The position numbers were made by a program, and so were the translations under genes. Positions 17,227-26,780 of a DNA stretch of 64,000 bases are shown in pieces. The notes beneath the pieces are model-generated. The model was not told the DNA's origin. It saw only the letters and a program-made list of their open reading frames with translations, and made no database searches. Positions within the stretch are counted from its first letter, which is position 1. The number at the start of each line of letters is the position of its first letter. Source of the stretch: Jannaschia sp. S6380 (GTDB lineage: Bacteria; Pseudomonadota; Alphaproteobacteria; Rhodobacterales; Rhodobacteraceae); assembly GCF_023015695.1 (NCBI RefSeq), contig NZ_JALKAS010000001.1, positions 124,001 to 188,000 of the forward strand, written 5' to 3'.

Positions 17227-18323
17227 CACCCGTCCTCCAGATGCAGGATGATTCCGACCGACAGCAGGATCGCGGCCACCGGCGGCGACCAGGCCGCCAG
17301 CGCCACCGGCAACTGGCCGTTCTCGCCCAAAACCTGCGCGAAGTTGCGCAGAAAGAAGACCCCGAACCCCAGCAGAAGCGCCGCGAGCACCATCACCCCG
17401 GAGCGTCCCGCGCGGGCGTGGCGCATGGAGAACGCGGCCCCGATCAAGACCATCGCTGCCAGCATCACGGGGTTGGCCAGCTCCATATGCAGCCAGACAC
17501 GGTGCGTCAGGCCCGAGAACCCCGCCGCGTCCAGCTGCCGGATGAAGCCCGGAAGCTGAAAGATCGGGATCGAGGAGGGGACACCGAAACTGTCGCGGAT
17601 CTGCGCCCGCGTCAGCGATGACGGGATCGTTGCCACCGGCACGGCCTGCGCGTCGCGTTCGGGATTGTTCGACGTGGCCAGTGGCCAACGCTTGGCATCC
17701 TCCAGCAGCCATTCGCCGCTCGACAGTTCGGCCCGTCGTGCGTCGACCCGCTCCTGCGGGGTGCCGGCGGCATCGAAGGCGATGAAGGTCGCCTCGAACA
17801 ACACGGTTCCGTCCAGCGAGGACCGCGCGGCGCGGATGACCGTCTGCCCCGATCCGTCGCCCTGCCGCAGCCAGACGCCTTCTTCGCTCACCGACAGGAC
17901 GCTGCTGATCCCGGTGCGGAAGCGCGCGATCTCGCGCTCATAGGCGGATTGGGTGGCGGCGACGATCGGGTTCAGCATCAACAGCGCCGTCACGCCGACC
18001 AGCACGGCGGCCACGACCGGCGCGAAGGCCGCACGCAGCGCCGAGCGTCCGGCTGCCCGGATCACCACCAGTTCCGAGGATCGCGCCAGCGACAGGAACA
18101 GCGCCAGCGTCGCCAGGATCACGATCAGCGGCAGGATTTGGTACAGCGCCGCAGGCAGGTTCAGCGCCGCCAGCCGCAGCCCGTCGCCCACGCCTGCGTC
18201 CTCGCCATCTAGGCGGCGCAACTGCTCCATCAGGTCGATGGGCAGCAGCAGACCCGTGAACACCAGCGCCACGATGAACAGCAGCCACAGGAACCGGCGC
18301 GCGATGTAGATCTGCAGCGTCAT
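17226..18323 (-). CDS. lptG: LptG, LPS export permease
   Basis: One of the two inner-membrane permeases of the LptB2FG ABC exporter that drives LPS to the cell surface. The 365-residue protein has the YjgP/YjgQ layout: three N-terminal membrane segments, a periplasmic beta-jellyroll (about 125-260), then three more membrane segments. The N-terminal IYIARRFLWLLFIV resembles LptG. The ATG overlaps the lptF stop by 4 bases (ATGA) and its stop overlaps the lptD start, so lptF-lptG-lptD are tightly coupled. lptB and lptA/C are not in the window. Confidence 0.94.
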   Translation of the reverse strand: MTLQIYIARRFLWLLFIVALVFTGLLLPIDLMEQLRRLDGEDAGVGDGLRLAALNLPAALYQILPLIVILATLALFLSLARSSELVVIRAAGRSALRAAFAPVVAAVLVGVTALLMLNPIVAATQSAYEREIARFRTGISSVLSVSEEGVWLRQGDGSGQTVIRAARSSLDGTVLFEATFIAFDAAGTPQERVDARRAELSSGEWLLEDAKRWPLATSNNPERDAQAVPVATIPSSLTRAQIRDSFGVPSSIPIFQLPGFIRQLDAAGFSGLTHRVWLHMELANPVMLAAMVLIGAAFSMRHARAGRSGVMVLAALLLGFGVFFLRNFAQVLGENGQLPVALAAWSPPVAAILLSVGIILHLEDG

Positions 18324-19453
18324 GCCGGCGCCCCGTCGCCGCGTGGCCGGATCAGGTGCGGCCCCCGCGTGTCACGCCAGACCAGCGCGAAGCCCAGCGC
18401 CAGCGTCAGGATGGCGGGGATGTAGACCGTCCACCAGAGCGCGGCGTCGTCGCGGGCGGCCGTCTCGGTCACGTTGGCCAGCATCTTCAGCAGGATCGCC
18501 GCCACCACCGCGCCCAGGATCTGCCGCCAGAGGCCGAAGCGCGAATAGCCGCCGAGCATCAGGAACCCCAGTGCCAGCAGCGGCAGGCCCAGCGCGAACA
18601 GGGCCTCGGAGAAGCGCACGTTCCCCTCGGATCGCAGCTTGGCGACATCCTTGCGGGTCACCGCCTGCGTCTCGGCATCGGCGCGCAGCAAGGCGGGCGT
18701 CGGCATCTCGCGCGGGTCGCGGCGCCGCGCGCCGTCGTCGCCGCCGGCGAGCCCTGCCAGATCATAGGCGAAATCCTGGAACGTGGTCGTGACCAGGCTG
18801 CGATCCTCGACCTGCAGGGTCTGCGCCATTCCGTCGAACATCACGAGGCGCGTCGTGCCGTCCACCCGCACCAGAATTGCGCGTTCCGCGGTGTAGGACG
18901 TGCGCATCGCGGCGTTGCGGCGATCCTGCAGGAACAGGCCCAGCAACTCGCCCTGCGGCGTGATCTCGCGCACATAGACGGTGACGCCGCGGCCGGGATG
19001 CAGGAACTCGCCTTCCTTCAGGAAGCGTGCGGTGACGTCGCGGGACAGCTCCGCCCCCCGTTCGGCCAGGGCGGTGCGGGACAGCGGCACCAGCACGTGC
19101 CCCAGCACCGAAACCATCAGCGCCACGACGAGCCCGAAGGCCAGCACCGGTCGGGCCAGCCGCCAAGGCGACAGGCCGGTCGTCTGCGCCACGACCATCT
19201 CGCTGTCCGAGGACAGGCGATTGATCCCGTACAGCGTTGCCACCAGCGCCGAGACCGGCAGCACCGCATAGATTACGTTGGGCAGCGCCAGCGCGGTGAA
19301 TTCCAGGAAAGTGATCACGCTGGAGCCGCCGGCGATCAGGCTGTCGAACAGGCTGATCGCCCGATTGACCCAATAGACCGCCACCAGGACCAGGCTGAAG
19401 AACCCGAAATAGACCAGCAGCTGACCGGCGAGGTATCTGTCGAATAGTGCCAA
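18320..19453 (-). CDS. lptF: LptF, LPS export permease
   Basis: Partner permease of LptG in the LptB2FG transporter. The 377-residue protein opens FDRYLAGQLLVYFGFFSLVLV and has the LptF signature region SALVATLYGINRLSSDSEMVVAQTTGLSP, which contains the coupling helix contacting LptB. Membrane topology is 3 + periplasmic domain + 3. First gene of the minus-strand LPS export operon; it is divergent from pepA across 141 bases, where the promoters must lie. Confidence 0.95.
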   Translation of the reverse strand: MALFDRYLAGQLLVYFGFFSLVLVAVYWVNRAISLFDSLIAGGSSVITFLEFTALALPNVIYAVLPVSALVATLYGINRLSSDSEMVVAQTTGLSPWRLARPVLAFGLVVALMVSVLGHVLVPLSRTALAERGAELSRDVTARFLKEGEFLHPGRGVTVYVREITPQGELLGLFLQDRRNAAMRTSYTAERAILVRVDGTTRLVMFDGMAQTLQVEDRSLVTTTFQDFAYDLAGLAGGDDGARRRDPREMPTPALLRADAETQAVTRKDVAKLRSEGNVRFSEALFALGLPLLALGFLMLGGYSRFGLWRQILGAVVAAILLKMLANVTETAARDDAALWWTVYIPAILTLALGFALVWRDTRGPHLIRPRGDGAPA

Positions 19454-19594
19454 GCATCCCCCCGGCGGGCCGTCACGCCCCCCTTCCTAGCGGGGAAGGC
19501 GGGGGCATCAAAGCCCCGATCGCGCGGGGCGTCTGGAATGTCGCGCGGCCCGCGCATAGGGTCCGCGCGAACCGCAATCCGTCCGGAGATCGAC

Positions 19595-21085
19595 ATGACC
19601 GCCCCCGCCGAAATCACCTTCACCCAGACCGATCTCGACGCGTTGGCCGCGGCCGAGGGCGTGATCGCATGTATCGTGCCGCCCGCCGGCGCCCTCGGCG
19701 TCGAGGCGCGTCGCCTGAACCGGCTGACCAAGGGCGCCGTCAAGCGCGCCGTGGAATCGCCCGCCTGGGAAAAACTGTCCGAGGGCGACGTGCTGGAGCT
19801 GGGCTTTCCTGCCGGGCTCGCCGCGTCGACCGTGGCGATCGTCCGGCTGGACAAGCGCGCGCCGCTGGCCCGCGCGATGGCCGGCGGTGCCGCGTTGGCC
19901 AAGCTGCGGGGCGGGCGCGAATTGCTGATCCTCGGCGCGGCGCACCGGCGGCTGACCGACGTGGTTCTGGGCGCGGTGCTGCGCGGCTACGACTTCGCCG
20001 ATCACAAGACGCCCAAGGATGGCGACAAGACCCCGGCCGCCGCGCCCGTCACCGTCATGGTCACCGACGCGGACGCGGCAGAGTACGCCTTCGCCGATGC
20101 CCGCGCCGCGGCCGAAGGCGTGTTCCTGACCCGTGATCTGGTCAATGCCCCCGCGAACGTCCTGACCACCACCGCCTTCGCCACCCGGCTGGAGGCGTTG
20201 CGCGATCTGGGCGTCGAGGTCGAAGTGCTGGAGGAGGCCGAGCTGAAGAAGCTCGGCATGCGTACGCTTCTGGCCGTGGGGCAGGGGTCGGAAAGTCCCT
20301 CCAAGGTCGTGGTCATGCGCTGGAACGGCGGCGGCGACGAGAAGCCCTTCGCGCTGATCGGCAAGGGTGTGGTCTTCGACACCGGCGGCATCTCCCTCAA
20401 ACCCGCCGCGGGGATGGAGGACATGACCATGGACATGGGCGGGGCCGGCACCGTCGCGGGTGTCATGCACACGCTCGCCGCCCGCAAGGCGCGCGCCAAT
20501 GTCGTGGGCCTCGTCGGCCTCGTCGAGAACATGCCCGACGGCCGCGCCACCCGCCCCGGCGACGTCGTGAAATCCATGAAGGGCGACACGGTCGAGGTCA
20601 TCAACACCGACGCCGAGGGCCGTCTCGTCCTCTGCGACGTGATGTGGTACGCGCAGGACCGGTTCGCGCCCACCGGCATGATCGACCTCGCCACCCTGAC
20701 CGGCGCGATCATCATCGGCCTCGGTCACGAGAACGCGGGCGTGTTCGCCAATGACGACAAGCTCGCCGACGCCTTCCTCAAGGCCGCGCGCGCCACCGGC
20801 GAGGGGGCCTGGCGCATGCCGCTGGGCGAGGCCTACGACAAGCAGCTCAAGTCCCGCGTGGCCGACATGAAGAACGTCGGCGGCCGACCCGCCGGCTCGA
20901 TCACCGCGGCGCAGTTCCTGCAACGCTTCGTGCGCGACGACACCCCATGGATCCACCTCGACATCGCGGGCGTCGCCTCCGTCTCAAAGGGCACGGACCT
21001 GTCGCCCGCGGGCGCCACCGGCTGGGGCGTGCGCGCGCTCGACCGGTTCATCCGCGACGGTTACGAGACGAAGGACGATGGGTGA
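19595..21085 (+). CDS. pepA: Leucyl aminopeptidase (M17)
   Basis: Dinuclear metal aminopeptidase that releases N-terminal residues from peptides. ATG at 19595 with GGAG 6 bases upstream gives 496 residues. The catalytic domain shows GKGVVFDTGGISLKP, MDMGGAGTV and the family signature NTDAEGRLVL with its metal-binding Asp and Glu. The N-terminal domain (about 1-160) is the macro-like hexamerisation domain. holC overlaps its 3' end by 8 bases, the same pepA-holC pairing as in enterobacteria. Confidence 0.96.
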   Translation: MTAPAEITFTQTDLDALAAAEGVIACIVPPAGALGVEARRLNRLTKGAVKRAVESPAWEKLSEGDVLELGFPAGLAASTVAIVRLDKRAPLARAMAGGAALAKLRGGRELLILGAAHRRLTDVVLGAVLRGYDFADHKTPKDGDKTPAAAPVTVMVTDADAAEYAFADARAAAEGVFLTRDLVNAPANVLTTTAFATRLEALRDLGVEVEVLEEAELKKLGMRTLLAVGQGSESPSKVVVMRWNGGGDEKPFALIGKGVVFDTGGISLKPAAGMEDMTMDMGGAGTVAGVMHTLAARKARANVVGLVGLVENMPDGRATRPGDVVKSMKGDTVEVINTDAEGRLVLCDVMWYAQDRFAPTGMIDLATLTGAIIIGLGHENAGVFANDDKLADAFLKAARATGEGAWRMPLGEAYDKQLKSRVADMKNVGGRPAGSITAAQFLQRFVRDDTPWIHLDIAGVASVSKGTDLSPAGATGWGVRALDRFIRDGYETKDDG

Positions 21086-21542
21086 GGTCTATTTCTACCA
21101 CCTGACCCGCGATCCCGTCGAACGCACGCTGGCGACCTTGCTGGGCCGCTGCCTGGAGCAGGAGTGGCGCGTGGCCGTGCGCGGGACGGACAGGGACCGG
21201 CTTGTCCGGTTCGATGACGCGCTGTGGCAGGGGCCGCCCACCTCCTTTCTGGCACATGGTCTGGCCGGCGGCCCCGACGATACCCGCCAGCCGATCCTGC
21301 TGACCGCCGGCGCCGCGACCAACGAACCCCAGTGCCTCATGGCGGTCGACGGCGCCCTCGTCGCGCCGACCGAGGTGCGCGAGATGCGCCGCTGCTGCAT
21401 TCTGTTCGACGGCCTCGACGCTGCGGCGGTGCAGGCGGCGCGGCTGCAGTGGAAGAGTTTGACCGATGCCGGCTGTGCGGCCCGCTACTGGTCGGAGGAG
21501 TCGGGCAAATGGGCGGAAAAGGCATCGAAGAACGTCGATTGA
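21078..21542 (+). CDS. holC: HolC, DNA polymerase III chi subunit
   Basis: Clamp-loader accessory subunit that links polymerase III to SSB. The 154-residue product opens GEVYFYHLTRDPVERTLATLL and contains SFLAHGL and RRCCILFDG, all typical of chi. It overlaps pepA by 8 bases and is therefore very likely co-transcribed and translationally coupled with it. Confidence 0.93.
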   Translation: MGEVYFYHLTRDPVERTLATLLGRCLEQEWRVAVRGTDRDRLVRFDDALWQGPPTSFLAHGLAGGPDDTRQPILLTAGAATNEPQCLMAVDGALVAPTEVREMRRCCILFDGLDAAAVQAARLQWKSLTDAGCAARYWSEESGKWAEKASKNVD

Positions 21543-21576
21543 CGGGAACCCGATCGCCGCATCGGCGTTTGCACGG

Positions 21577-21726
21577 ATGCGCGTGCTTCTCCTCCTCTGC
21601 TGTCTGGCCGCCCCCGCCGGGGCGACGCCCGTGATCCTGCCGGACGTGCAGGGCTTGCCGATCGCCAAGCCGGCACAGCCGATGCCGCCCAACTGCCTGT
21701 CGCGCAACTGCCCGCGCGAGGCCTGA
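21577..21726 (+). CDS. Possible short secreted peptide, 49 residues
   Basis: Short frame 34 bases after holC: a hydrophobic MRVLLLLCCLAAPAGA start followed by a Pro-rich, mostly uncharged tail with two cysteines (PNCLSRNCPREA). It looks like a signal peptide plus a mature peptide of about 33 residues. The ATG lacks a clear Shine-Dalgarno sequence, but it sits at the end of a pepA-holC operon, so coupling is possible. Function unknown; it could also be a chance frame. Confidence 0.45.
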   Translation: MRVLLLLCCLAAPAGATPVILPDVQGLPIAKPAQPMPPNCLSRNCPREA

Positions 21727-21732
21727 TCCGGT

Positions 21733-22866
21733 CTAATCGCGCCCGACCGGTGCGGTGGGTTGCCGACCGTATGTCACGCGCCGAAGCAGCCATTCGAACG
21801 GTCCGAAGGCGAACCATCTGCGCCAGAGGACCAGCGCCCCGATCAGCACCACCGTCGTCCCCACCGCGATGGCCACCGCCACCGGTATGCCGACCTCACC
21901 CCACAGGCCCAGCCCATAGCCCGAGAAGATCGTCGTGAGGATGATCGACTGGCCCAGGTAGATGCTCAGGCTCGACCCCCCGGCGGCCAGGACATGAGTC
22001 ATGATCCGACCCGGCGGCCGCGACAATGCCGCGATTGCTCCCAAGTAACCCAGCGTCGCGATCGGGGCCGCGGCGATCACCAGCCCCGCCCCGACAGCCG
22101 TCGGGCCCCATTGCCACAACGCGGCCCCCAGAAGGCCGAGCCCGACCCCCGGCACCAGGCAGACGCGCCAGGCCCGCTGCCAGAGCGGGTGCCGCGCATC
22201 GTCGATCATCCCCGATTTCACCGCTGCGAGGCCGAGGCAGAACCACCCCAATGCCGAAAGCCCCTGAACCTCCAGAAGGAAGGGCAGCACGAAGACGAAG
22301 CCAACGCTGCGGAAGATCACCGCATCGAGGAATCCGCCATTGGTCAGCACGGCCCGTTCCATCGCGACGATCTCGGGCGGCGTCTCCGGCGCCAATAGAA
22401 ATGCCAACGGCGCGATGATGGCCTGCGCGACCAGGAGGAGACTGCCCACGCGCACCAGCCGCCCGATCGGCCAGTCCCGGAACAGGTACAGGATCGAGCC
22501 CGTGATGGCGTAGATCGTCAGAATGTCGCCCGGGAAGAACAGGCATCCATGCAGGAGGCCCAGGATCAGCAGGCCGATCATCCGGTTGCGATAGATCCGT
22601 CCGAACGGCAGGCCGCGCCGCGCCGTGGCCCGCATGAGGAACCCGAGCCCGACCCCGAACATGAAGGAGAAGAGGCCATAGGTCTTGAGAAGCGCCAGAC
22701 CGTTCACGAGCCAGATCGTGATCGCGTCCGCCGCGGTGTCCTTGGCGACCTCGGTCAGGTCCGAAAGGGCCGAGAAGGCGATGTACTGGATGTTCACGAC
22801 CACGATGCCGAAAAGCGCGACCAGCCGCAGATAATCGGGCATCAGCGCGCGGGCGGCGCCGGTCAT
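21733..22866 (-). CDS. DUF418 family membrane protein
   Basis: Integral membrane protein of 377 residues with about nine membrane segments. The start LMPDYLRLVALFGIVVVNIQY resembles the N-terminus of DUF418 proteins (relatives of YeiB), and the C-terminal half (SLSIYLGQSIILTTIFSGYGLGLWG) matches the conserved DUF418 domain. These proteins resemble the acyltransferase-3 architecture; no substrate is known. The first codons read GTG ATG; the ATG is taken. A 29-codon minus-strand frame ends in a TGA overlapping this ATG. Confidence 0.85.
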   Translation of the reverse strand: MTGAARALMPDYLRLVALFGIVVVNIQYIAFSALSDLTEVAKDTAADAITIWLVNGLALLKTYGLFSFMFGVGLGFLMRATARRGLPFGRIYRNRMIGLLILGLLHGCLFFPGDILTIYAITGSILYLFRDWPIGRLVRVGSLLLVAQAIIAPLAFLLAPETPPEIVAMERAVLTNGGFLDAVIFRSVGFVFVLPFLLEVQGLSALGWFCLGLAAVKSGMIDDARHPLWQRAWRVCLVPGVGLGLLGAALWQWGPTAVGAGLVIAAAPIATLGYLGAIAALSRPPGRIMTHVLAAGGSSLSIYLGQSIILTTIFSGYGLGLWGEVGIPVAVAIAVGTTVVLIGALVLWRRWFAFGPFEWLLRRVTYGRQPTAPVGRD

Positions 22867-23016
22867 CACCGCGCCGTCCCGTCAACGGCGGCCACGCGCA
22901 CCCGGTCGGGCCGGACGGTCAGGGGGCCCGGGGCTTGGAACGTCTCGGCGGTCATGACGCGACCATAGGGGCGTTCCACCGGCCGGGCAAACGGCCGGCA
23001 CGCGGCGGGAACCGTT

Positions 23017-23604
23017 TCAGCGGATTAGCTGCAGGCGATTGTCCTCGATCACGATGCGGCCGAAATTCTGCAGGTACGACATGCCCAGCAGACTCTGGAA
23101 CAGGTCGCCTTCGGTGACGACGGCCGGGACGTTCTCGTCAACGGTTTCGCCCAGCACGACTTCGTCCAGCCGGACATTCGCCGTCCGGACGGGGCCGTTC
23201 GCCGTAAAGGCCTGCCCAAGATAGCGTAGTTCGTCGGGTTCGATCCCGATGGCCCGCGCGTCGTCCCGGCTCAGGACGAGGTCCGTCGCCCCGGTGTCGA
23301 CGACGAAATCCAGCGGCACGCCGTTCACCTCCAACTCCATGTAGTAGTGCCCGTCACGACGGCGCGGCAGGTCGACGACGACGCCGTCGGCCCCCGTGAT
23401 CACGGTCTGGCGGGGCAGGGCGGCGCGCTCGATCCTGTCCCAGTTGCCGAAAACCAGAACGGCCCCGACGAAGATGAAGAACCAGATCGCCGCATGCTGC
23501 GCGACCTGTCCCATCCGCCGCCGGTTGACGATCAGATAGGATCCGCCGATCAGCAGCCCAAAAAGCGTCAGATAGATAAGGGAAGCCGTGTCGTCGCCCG
23601 TCAT
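23017..23604 (-). CDS. Membrane-anchored retropepsin-like aspartic protease (TIGR02281 type)
   Basis: A 195-residue protein with two N-terminal membrane segments (about 8-27 and 38-54) and a C-terminal clan AA aspartic-protease domain exposed outside the membrane. The catalytic motif is VVDTGATDLVLS with Asp at 103, followed by the hydrophobic ARAIGI and a late LLGMSYLQNF segment typical of single-domain retropepsins. The first codons read GTG ATG; ATG at 23604 is used. Substrate unknown. Upstream, on the same strand, is marC, 26 bases away. Confidence 0.85.
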   Translation of the reverse strand: MTGDDTASLIYLTLFGLLIGGSYLIVNRRRMGQVAQHAAIWFFIFVGAVLVFGNWDRIERAALPRQTVITGADGVVVDLPRRRDGHYYMELEVNGVPLDFVVDTGATDLVLSRDDARAIGIEPDELRYLGQAFTANGPVRTANVRLDEVVLGETVDENVPAVVTEGDLFQSLLGMSYLQNFGRIVIEDNRLQLIR

Positions 23605-23629
23605 CACCGGTATCTAGGCCCGGTCGCGG

Positions 23630-24241
23630 TCATAACCAACCCGGAAGATCCGCAAGCCCGTCCAGGACGAACTGCACCGACAGCGCCGCCAGCAGCATCC
23701 CCAGAAGGCGCGTCACCACGTTGATCCCCGTCGGCTTGAGAAGGCGTTCCATCGGGGTGGCCAGCATGAACAGCACGAACACGACGCCGATCACCGTCAG
23801 CATCACCCCGATGGCCTGCGCCGTGCCCAGCGGGGCGGCGCCGTCGGTCAGCAGGATCATCGTCGCGATGGCCCCCGGCCCCGCGATCAGGGGAAGGCCC
23901 AGCGGGAAGACGGAGGGATCGGATGTCGGCTCCTCCGCCCGCCCTTCGCGCTTGGGTTGGCGTTTCTCGAACAGCATCTCCAGCGCGGTAAGGAACAGCA
24001 GTAGACCACCCGCGATGCGGAAGGCCGGCATGGAGATGCCGAGGAAGTTAAGCACCGCTTCGCCCGCCAGCGCGAACACGATCAGGAGGGCCGCGCCCAC
24101 GGCGCAGGCGCGGATCGCGATCGCCCGCCGGGCCTGCGCTGGCATTCCCGCCGTCATGGCGACGAAGATCGGCGCCAGTCCGATCGGGTCGATGATGACG
24201 AAAAGCGCCGTGAACGCCGTGATCAGCTCGTTCGCGGTCAT
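23630..24241 (-). CDS. MarC family (UPF0056) membrane protein
   Basis: A 203-residue integral membrane protein with six predicted membrane segments. Conserved MarC elements are FVIIDPIGLAPIFV near the N-terminus and FPLGLPLIAGPGAIATMILL in the middle. Despite the historical name, the family has no demonstrated antibiotic-export role. It is transcribed toward the aspartic protease gene and sits 60 bases from the ABC-F stop on the same strand. Confidence 0.92.
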   Translation of the reverse strand: MTANELITAFTALFVIIDPIGLAPIFVAMTAGMPAQARRAIAIRACAVGAALLIVFALAGEAVLNFLGISMPAFRIAGGLLLFLTALEMLFEKRQPKREGRAEEPTSDPSVFPLGLPLIAGPGAIATMILLTDGAAPLGTAQAIGVMLTVIGVVFVLFMLATPMERLLKPTGINVVTRLLGMLLAALSVQFVLDGLADLPGWL

Positions 24242-24301
24242 GCCTGAGGCATCCGGACGTATGCGCGGGGGGTGTACGCGGGGTGCACAGGGGGTGACAC
24301 G

Positions 24302-26149
24302 CTATTTCTCTGCCTGCTCAAGGGTTTCCATTGCCTGCATCCAGATGGCCTCGGCCCTGTCTGCCGCGGCCATGACCTCGGCGTATTTCTTGTTCCAGGT
24401 CTCAAGCTCGCCCGTCCGTCCATCCTCGTAGAGCGCGGGGTCCGCCAGCTTCTTGGCCAGCTTGTCGCGCATCTCGTCGATCTTGCGCACCCGCGCCTCG
24501 GCCTTGCGCGTCTCGGATCGCAGTTCCAGAATCTGGTCCCGACTGACGGGCATCTTTTTCTTTTCCTGTCGGGATTTTGCAGGACGTTCTTCACCTTGCA
24601 GCAGCATCCTGCGGTACTGTTCCAGATCGCCGTCATAAGGCCCGACCGAGCCGCCCTTCACCAGCCACAGCCGATCCGCCACGAGGCTCAACAGATGCAT
24701 GTCGTGGCTGACCAGCACGACGGCGCCGGTATAGGCCGTCAGCGCCTCGACCAGTGCCTCGCGGCTTTCGATGTCGAGGTGGTTCGTCGGTTCGTCTAGG
24801 ATCAACATATGTGGCGCGTCCAACGTCGCCAGAAGCAACGACAGCCGCGCCTTCTGTCCCCCCGACAGCCGCCCCACCACCGTGTCCGCCTGATCAACGC
24901 CCAGCCCGAACCCGGCCAGACGCGCGCGCAATTTCGGCGGCGCGTCGTCGGGGCGTTCGCGGCGCAGATGCTCCAGCGGGGTCTCGTCGACATGCAACTC
25001 GTCCACCTGATGCTGCGCGAAATAGCCGATGCGCAGTTTCGACGAGGCGACCTTGTCTCCCTCGCATGGTTGAAGTCTGTCGGACAACAGCTTGGAAAGC
25101 GTTGATTTTCCCTCGCCGTTCCGGCCCAGGAGGGCGATGCGGTCGTCCTGATCGATGCGCACATTCAGCCGTTTCAGCACGGGCTCCCCGCCGTAACCCA
25201 CGGCCGCGCCTTCCAGCCGGACGATGGGGGGCGACAATTCCTCGGGGCGGGGGAAGGTGAAGACGACGCGGGCGGCATCCTCGGGCGCGGTGATCGTCTC
25301 CATCCGTTCCAGCATCTTGACCCGGCTTTGGGCCTGCTTGGCCTTGGTGGCCTTGGCCTTGAAGCGGTCGATGAAGCTCTGCAGATGGGCGCGCTGCGCC
25401 ACCTGCTTGGCCGCCGCCGCCGCCTGGCCGGCCCGCTTTTCGGCCCGCATCTTGACGAAGGTGTCGTAGGGCCCGGTATAGTAGGTCAGGCCCTTGTCCT
25501 CGAGGTGCAGGATGCCGCCGACGGCGCGGTTCAGCAGGCCGCGATCGTGGCTGATGATGATGACCGTATGGGGGTATCTCGCCAAATAGCTCTCCAGCCA
25601 CAGCGCCCCTTCGAGGTCGAGATAGTTGGTCGGCTCGTCCAGAAGCAGCAGATCGGGCTGGGCGAACAGCACGCCGGCCAAGGCCACGCGCATCCGCCAA
25701 CCACCGGAATAGTCGGAACAGGGACGCCTCTGTTCGTGAACTTCGAATCCCAAACCCTTGAGAATGCTCGACGCGCGCGCCTCGCCGGACCAGGCGTCGA
25801 TATCTTGCAAGCGCGCCTGCACGTCGGCGATGCGGGCGGGGTCGGTCGCCGTCTCGGCCTCGGCCATCAGCGATGCACGCTCGGTATCTGCATCCAGCAC
25901 CGTCTGCAGGACCGTGACGCCGGAGGACGGCACCTCCTGCGCGACGCCGCCGATACGGGCGCGGGCGGGCAGCACGATTTCGCCCGCGTCGGGGGCAAGC
26001 TCGCCCCGGATGAGGTGGAACAGGGTCGTCTTTCCGGTGCCGTTGCGCCCGACCAGCCCGACCTTGTGGCCGTCGGGAATGGTCGCGCTCGCCCCCTCGA
26101 GAAGAGAGCGGCCCGCGACGGAGTAGTTCAGGTCGGTGATCTGCAGCAT
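24302..26149 (-). CDS. ABC-F family ATPase (YheS-like)
   Basis: Soluble twin-ATPase of the ABC-F translation-factor group, acting on the ribosome. ATG at 26149 ([15 protein letters not shown]) gives 615 residues; upstream in-frame codons are not conserved in character. ABC1 has Walker [10 protein letters not shown] and Walker [15 protein letters not shown], then a basic linker (about 240-300) that would reach the peptidyl-transferase centre, then ABC2 with [10 protein letters not shown] and [12 protein letters not shown] charged coiled C-terminal tail follows. There are no membrane segments. Divergent from ndk. Confidence 0.9.
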   Translation of the reverse strand: MLQITDLNYSVAGRSLLEGASATIPDGHKVGLVGRNGTGKTTLFHLIRGELAPDAGEIVLPARARIGGVAQEVPSSGVTVLQTVLDADTERASLMAEAETATDPARIADVQARLQDIDAWSGEARASSILKGLGFEVHEQRRPCSDYSGGWRMRVALAGVLFAQPDLLLLDEPTNYLDLEGALWLESYLARYPHTVIIISHDRGLLNRAVGGILHLEDKGLTYYTGPYDTFVKMRAEKRAGQAAAAAKQVAQRAHLQSFIDRFKAKATKAKQAQSRVKMLERMETITAPEDAARVVFTFPRPEELSPPIVRLEGAAVGYGGEPVLKRLNVRIDQDDRIALLGRNGEGKSTLSKLLSDRLQPCEGDKVASSKLRIGYFAQHQVDELHVDETPLEHLRRERPDDAPPKLRARLAGFGLGVDQADTVVGRLSGGQKARLSLLLATLDAPHMLILDEPTNHLDIESREALVEALTAYTGAVVLVSHDMHLLSLVADRLWLVKGGSVGPYDGDLEQYRRMLLQGEERPAKSRQEKKKMPVSRDQILELRSETRKAEARVRKIDEMRDKLAKKLADPALYEDGRTGELETWNKKYAEVMAAADRAEAIWMQAMETLEQAEK

Positions 26150-26253
26150 GGCCGTGCCATGCGGGGCCATCCACGCCTTGTCAACCGGGCGGTTCCCTTC
26201 CCCCGCGGCCCCTGCTAAGGCGCCGCCAAACGTCAAACCCAGGAGAGTTCCGA

Positions 26254-26676
26254 ATGGCCACCGAGCGTACCTTCTCGATCGTCAAACCCGACGCCACCAA
26301 GCGCAACCTGACCGGCGCCATCGTCGCCAAGCTGGAGGAGGCGGGCCTGCGCGTCGTCGCCCAGAAGCGCATCCACTTGACGAAGGCACAGGCCGGCAAG
26401 TTCTACGAGGTCCACAAGGATCGTCCGTTCTATGACGAACTGTGCGAGTTCATGTCGTCGGAGCCGATCGTCGTGCAGGTCCTCGAGGGCGAGGATGCTA
26501 TCGCCAAGAACCGCGAAGTCATGGGTGCCACCAACCCCGCCGACGCGGCCGAGGGCACGATCCGCAAGGAATACGCGCTCTCCATCGGCGAGAATTCCGT
26601 TCACGGCTCGGATGGCCCGGACACCGCCAAGGAAGAGATCGCGTATTTCTTCTCGGGGCTCGAAATCGTCGGCTGA
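26254..26676 (+). CDS. ndk: Nucleoside diphosphate kinase
   Basis: Transfers the gamma phosphate of ATP to nucleoside diphosphates through a phosphohistidine. The 140-residue protein opens [15 protein letters not shown] and carries the active-site His117 in [11 protein letters not shown]. Shine-Dalgarno AGGAGAG precedes the ATG. An intrinsic terminator follows 22 bases after the stop, so it is likely monocistronic. Confidence 0.97.
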   Translation: MATERTFSIVKPDATKRNLTGAIVAKLEEAGLRVVAQKRIHLTKAQAGKFYEVHKDRPFYDELCEFMSSEPIVVQVLEGEDAIAKNREVMGATNPADAAEGTIRKEYALSIGENSVHGSDGPDTAKEEIAYFFSGLEIVG

Positions 26677-26697
26677 TCGGTTTCCTGCCGACGATGG

Positions 26698-26726
26698 AAG
26701 GGGCGTCCGTCGGGGCGCTCCTTTTT
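26698..26726 (+). terminator. Intrinsic terminator after ndk
   Basis: Eight-base stem AAGGGGCG / CGCTCCTT (one G-U pair) with a 10-base loop, followed by a run of T to 26726. It separates ndk from the downstream hypothetical gene. Confidence 0.75.
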
Positions 26727-26780
26727 CGTTGTCGGAACCGCCCGTCCTGCGAGACGGTTCTCTCGCAAAGGGAGAACGGG

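Noticed and set aside
19454..19594. Weak GGGGC-N6-GCCCC hairpin between lptF and pepA
   Set aside because: Five-base stem without T run in a GC-rich region; likely chance.
21733..22955. Frameshift at the start of DUF418 that would join the 29-codon frame to it
   Set aside because: DUF418 already has a complete family-like N-terminus (PDYLRLVALFGIVVVN), so no missing part is needed.
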